This document shows, in pieces, positions 59,957-64,000 of a DNA stretch of 64,000 bases (its first letter is position 1; each line of letters starts with the position of its first letter). This DNA is from Latrodectus hesperus. Taxonomy: Eukaryota; Arthropoda; Arachnida; Araneae; Theridiidae. A program made the position numbers and the translations under genes. The stretch spans positions 63,702,078-63,766,077 of the forward strand of contig CM075862.1 of NCBI GenBank assembly GCA_037975125.1, given 5' to 3'. Under the pieces are notes generated by a model. That model was not told the origin of the DNA. It saw only the letters and a list, made by a program, of their open reading frames with translations, and ran no database searches.

Positions 59957-60360
59957 GTGGGCCGTGGTTGCCTAATGGTTAGGGCATCGGCCATCGGCCA
60001 TCGGCCTTCCGTCCTGAAGGGTGGGGTTCGATTCTCAATGCCGTCAAAGACCCACCGAGTACATGCGATATACGTGCTCGTTAAATCTATGGAATCGAAA
60101 GACCTGTGATCAGTGCTTGAGCAGTTACCATGGGTGTCATGGTCTGGAGAAAATTTCCCCCTTCTGATCAATGCCAAAGTTGAGAGAGTGGATCCTCTGG
60201 TGGTGCCATCTATCGGAGGATTTATAAAGAGCTAAGACGTACTTTCACCATTGTGTGCTCTGATTAAACGAAAGACGTACCCTGTTGACTTAAATTCGCA
60301 TGGCCAAGGCATAACGAGCTTGTCTTGTCCAAGTGTAGCGAAATAAGTATCTTACCATTA
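59957..60360 (+). mobile_element. tRNA-derived SINE, family D
   Basis: GTGGTTGCCTAATGGTTAGG is a strong A-box/D-arm match and GGGTGGGGTTCGATTCTC a strong B box. Between them CATCGGC is repeated three times in tandem. A body of about 300 bases follows, with GTGGTGCCATCTATCGG. It is single-copy in the window, the right end is approximate and no duplication was confirmed. The mariner begins about 30 bases further on. Confidence 0.7.
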
Positions 60361-60390
60361 AACTAAATGTCTCTATGGGTGATCCATATA

Positions 60391-60419
60391 CGAGGGTCAC
60401 TCTGAAATTTTTGAGATAC
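60391..60419. repeat. mariner terminal inverted repeat, left
   Basis: 29 bp, reading CGAGGGTCACTCTGAAATTT and then TTGAGATAC. It pairs with the inverted copy at 61626-61654 with one mismatch (C versus T at the eighth base). Confidence 0.95.
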
Positions 60420-60451
60420 AACTAGGTTTTTAAAGTTATACTTACAAAATT

Positions 60452-61492
60452 TTAGGTGTGTTCAAAGTAGTCTCTTTCAGCATCAATGCACTTTTGTAGA
60501 CCAATTTTCCACAGATTAAATGCCTCAAGCCATTCATTTCTTCGAAAAGATGAAAAAAATGCATTTATAGCCACATCAATCTCTTCTCCTGAATGAAAAC
60601 GACGTCCACGTAAGTTCTTTTTTAGATTAAAGAATAACCAAAAGTCGCACATAGCTAGATCAGGTGAATACGACGGATGTTCGATCACTTTAATTTGTTT
60701 TTGTTTAAGAAACTCAACTGTTAATCCGGCTGTATGTGAAGATGCATTGTCATGGTGAAGCATTTGTCCCCTAACATTCAGTTCTTGTAGAATTTCTGGA
60801 AGACATTTAGTGGTATACCAGTTTGCTGTTACTGTCTTCTGTCCTTCCAACTTGATGGCTTTGACCCATCCCGTACTTCTGAAGAAAACGGCATAGATCA
60901 TTTTTATCAGTGCGCGTTGTTTTTTCACCATTGTCGGCGTGGGATCATCATCAAAGACCTATACTTTGCTTTCTTGACGTGTTGGAACGTCAAAAAACGG
61001 TATGTACGTTTCATCAGCTGTTACAATTTTAGAAATGATGCGGTGGCCACCACCATTCAGCATATTAAGAGTTTCTTTACTGATTCTGACACGCTCCTCT
61101 TTTTGATGCTCAGTTAGATTATTGGGAACCCAACGGCAAACTACTTTTTTCATATGTAATTCTTCATGAATGATTTTGTGTATGGCTGCGGATCCAATAT
61201 TAAGTTCCTTCTGTATCATTTGAGAGGTACAGCGATTATCATCCATTAAAATTTTTTGTATGGCAGACACATTATCAGGGATTACTGCCGACGGCGGCCT
61301 TCCTGTGTGTTCTTCATCCTGAAGAAAATTGCGACCTATTCTAAATTCTCTAAACCATCTGAATACAGTAGCACGAGCTGGAGATTCATCACCAAATGCT
61401 AATTGCAACCGTTGAACGCATTCTTCTTGATTTAATCCTGCTTAGAAATCGTAGAAAATCATAGCGCGAAAATGTTCTCGCGTCAACTCCAT
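60452..61492 (-). pseudogene. mariner transposase, two nonsense codons
   Basis: The natural ATG is at 61492-61490 (MELTREHFRAMIFYDF). TAA follows at 61444-61442, then the frame runs open from AGLNQEECVQRLQLAFGDES through the HTH region (VFRWFREFRIGR, GRPPSAVI) to VTADETYI, the first catalytic Asp. TAG at 60961-60959 follows FFDVPTRQESKV. The same frame then continues through MLHHDNASSHT (second Asp) and HPSYSPDLAMCDFWLF (third Asp) to YFEHT and a stop at 60452. No frameshift is seen, only two point stops; at the second, related transposases have Trp. As it stands it cannot make a full-length transposase. Confidence 0.92.
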
Positions 61493-61625
61493 TTTCTCTT
61501 CTGTTTAAAATTTATTCCAAGCTAAACATGTTGAAGTGAGTCAGTAAAAAATCGTCTTCTGTGTTAAAATGCTTTGTACTTTAAAATTAAACCGTTATTT
61601 TTATTTTGTAAATTCTCGTCTTCGC

Positions 61626-61654
61626 GTATCTCAAAAATTTCAGAGTAACCCTCG
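61626..61654. repeat. mariner terminal inverted repeat, right
   Basis: 29 bp, the inverted counterpart of the left repeat, ending in AACCCTCG on the plus strand and followed by TA. Confidence 0.95.
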
Positions 61655-63727
61655 TATATTTTATGTTTTATTTTTATGAAATCGAACTTGCTTGATTTGA
61701 GGTTTTAAATGAAGACATTTAATAGACTTTAAAAAATAAAACAAATTATAAACTATGAAAAATCTGCAAAAGAAATTAAAAGACCTATTTTTAGAACACT
61801 TACATAATTTTTTTTTCTGATTTCAGATTTAAACCAAGTGATAAAAAATACGAAGTTAAATGAAGCAAATAAAAACTGTATTGTTTGGATTTTAGCAATT
61901 TTCTAAAAACATACGCAACAAATTTCACTTAACATTTTATTATCGAATAACACAAAACAAGCATCACTGCTAGTTCCGTATTTAGTATTTTGGGGGAATG
62001 ATAACTAAGCTTACGGATCGAACAACTTTTGGATTTATAATGCTCGTTTCTATTTCTAAGCCTTTGAATGCGACAAAAGAAATCATTTTCTGTTTTGTTA
62101 GTTTCTCTTTCGACTTCATACCACATAACTCATGTTTTCATTAGTTTTTTCTGGAATTCACACAATGAATAATCAAAAAAGGTAAGTGTTTTAATATTTT
62201 TATAATTCTGGACGAACAAATCACAGTTAATGAAAAAGAAAATACATTTCCTATAGTGTGTAATTCAAGGCACAGACCAGAGAAAATTGCTGGTATAATA
62301 TGATTAAAAAATATAAATTATTTATGAACACACTATTGTCTATTATACAAATAAAAATATTTTTTCCTGTATAAATCATGAGTAATCCTACAAATCATAA
62401 AATAAATTATAGAAATTGTGCATTGAAAGTTTTGTCATTTATATATTTTAATTTTTTACTAGGAATGCACATGAAATAAAATATGCTGACTTGTAAGGTT
62501 TTGTTATATTAAATAAAACATTGTTTTATATGATTATGGAATAGTTTTTAGAAAATTGCTAAAATCAAAACGATATAGTTTTTATTTGCTTCATTTAATT
62601 TCGTATTTTTTATTGCTTGGTTTAAATTTGAAATCAGAAAAAAACTATTTAAGTGTCTTAAACATAGGTCTTTTATTTTTTCTTTTGCAGATTTTTCATA
62701 GTGTATAATTTGTTTTATTTTTTAATGTCTTTGAATATTTTCTAGTTATGCATGAATTGATTGAAGTAAATAATATCTTCAAGTTTCAAGTTTAAATATC
62801 AATATTGACAATATATATTAATATTGAGGATGTTTTTTATTCTTAAGGAACATACATAAGGATTTTCTTAACATTTTAAATTCCCTATAGTTTATTAACT
62901 ACTTTAGTTTTCAGCACACTAAAGCCTATTCTATCAAACCCTACCATTTGAAACTGATTCTGAATCATAAAAAAATTCTCGAAGTGAAACTCAAAAGATA
63001 GAATGTTTTGTGTGTAGGTATTCTCCTTTAGAATAGAGAGAGAGAGAGAGAGAGAGAGTATCATCTGAAGAGAGATTTAAAGAGATATATGTAACTATTA
63101 TTCATAAAAGATTTACATACAAGCAAACACATATAACTATTCTTTTAATCAATCGAAAATGGTAAAAAGTCATTTCTTATATGATTTATAGATTATGTAG
63201 ATGCTGTCGAAGGGATTTTTTTAATATGTTTCAGATTTAATAACATATATAAATAAATAAGCTTATTTAAAAACGACATTTGAGCTAATACTGTAAAATC
63301 TCAATTATTTATTGAAACACATAAAAAATATGATTAGAGGAAAACCCACTAAAGAATATAATTTTAAAGTTTTTTAAAGCAGTTTTCAGATTTAATTTCT
63401 ATCTGTAAAATATATAATTTTAGAAAAGAAAATCTTCTCAAAAAGAAAGATCTCATAAAATGGCTGGATGGACGAAGCTCCATGTGAAACTCCTTCTTCA
63501 GTTAGGTGAAATTCGTAATTTTATAACAAAAATTCGCTTCTAGATTGTTGTAAATGATTAGAACTTTTTCTTTAGATAAGGAATGCTCAGTTGCAGGTCT
63601 TTTTCATAATATCACACTCTTTTTTTTCATTAGAAAATAGATAAAAATATTAGCCCAAATTTGCCCGCTTTTGTGGTCCATATAGCTTTCAGTGGTAAAG
63701 GCTATATTTTTCGGGAAAAAATTGCAA

Positions 63728-63761
<34 letters not shown>

Positions 63762-64000
63762 ACACAATATAAGCCAATTTTTAAACGATATATATTTTTT
63801 TATTGTTTTCTCAGCTTTGTTCAAAATAGTATGAAATGAGATTTCTTATATCGATGAATAAACATTTAAGCAAATATGATCATGAAAATTTTCGTTCAAT
63901 CTCCATTTCTTAGAGCGAGTTTATCCAATATTTAGTATTTAACATTTTTAATTTTAATGCTTATAAGTATTTTTGATTTTAATACATTTTTAATTTGTAA
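61655..64000. other. gene-free right flank with simple repeats
   Basis: AT-rich DNA without a supported gene. A (GA)n tract lies at about 63035-63058 and an A-run of more than 30 bases at about 63730-63762, which could be the poly(A) tail of an old retroposed element, although I see no recognisable body beside it. The short open frame at 62126-61929 has no recognisable features. Confidence 0.4.

Larger units (their letters stand above)
60391..61654 (-). mobile_element. mariner element, complete from TIR to TIR
   Basis: A 1264-bp Tc1/mariner element. Terminal inverted repeats of 29 bp (60391-60419 and 61626-61654) start CGAGGGTCACTCTGAAATTT on one side and differ at one base on the other (CGAGGGTTACTCTG). 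Both are bordered by TA, the normal target duplication. The transposase gene is on the minus strand and carries two stop codons. Length, TIRs and D,D34D-type motifs all fit mariner. Confidence 0.95.

Noticed and set aside
59863..60177. 104-codon minus-strand frame and a 60-codon plus-strand frame
   Set aside because: Both lie across a tRNA-derived SINE; no protein family is recognisable.
1..64000. CRISPR arrays, bacterial operons or phage genes
   Set aside because: No regularly spaced direct repeats and no prokaryotic gene arrangement; spliceosomal introns and retroelements show the DNA is eukaryotic.

Overview
The window is AT-rich eukaryotic DNA, most likely from an arachnid and probably a spider. 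The inference rests on an intron-rich invertebrate-type Nuclear factor I gene, on tRNA-derived SINEs, and on mariner, hAT, RNase H-bearing LINE and Ty3-like elements of the kinds common in spider genomes. No sequence search was run, so the organism is inferred.

Only one host gene is recognised: Nuclear factor I (NFI/CTF), on the minus strand, with thirteen coding exons between 44060 and 22737. I placed each exon by splice sites, reading phase and similarity to animal NFI. They encode 751 residues: a complete DNA-binding domain (three exons totalling 532 bp) and a long Pro/Ser-rich activation region ending in TGA at 22737-22739. The start codon is not in these exons. A 14-nt candidate microexon at 44266-44279 may lie just upstream; the rest of the 5' end was not found.

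The left flank (1-22.7 kb) holds a nearly intact LTR retrotransposon (1230-7912). Its RT is of Ty3/Gypsy type, but integrase precedes RT, the order of Gmr1-like elements. After it come a tRNA-derived SINE with target-site duplication, an unclassified dispersed repeat split by a second SINE, a 5'-truncated LINE with a 12-bp duplication, a third SINE, and about 7 kb of very AT-rich DNA that may include the NFI 3' UTR.

The NFI introns carry two LINE remnants, a SINE with a perfect 13-bp duplication, a LINE insertion with a 20-bp duplication ending 18 nt from an exon's 5' splice site, and a palindrome with two perfect 51-bp arms.

The right flank (44.7-64 kb) is a graveyard of transposons: a hAT pseudogene, a second SINE-A copy, a decayed RNase H LINE, two head-to-tail LINE 3' ends with (CAA)n tails, a second copy of the dispersed repeat, a LINE fragment between two long (TA)n tracts, a fourth SINE, and a mariner that is complete end to end but carries two stop codons. 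The rest is gene-free as far as I can see; a small CpG-enriched interval near 52.3 kb could be a promoter.
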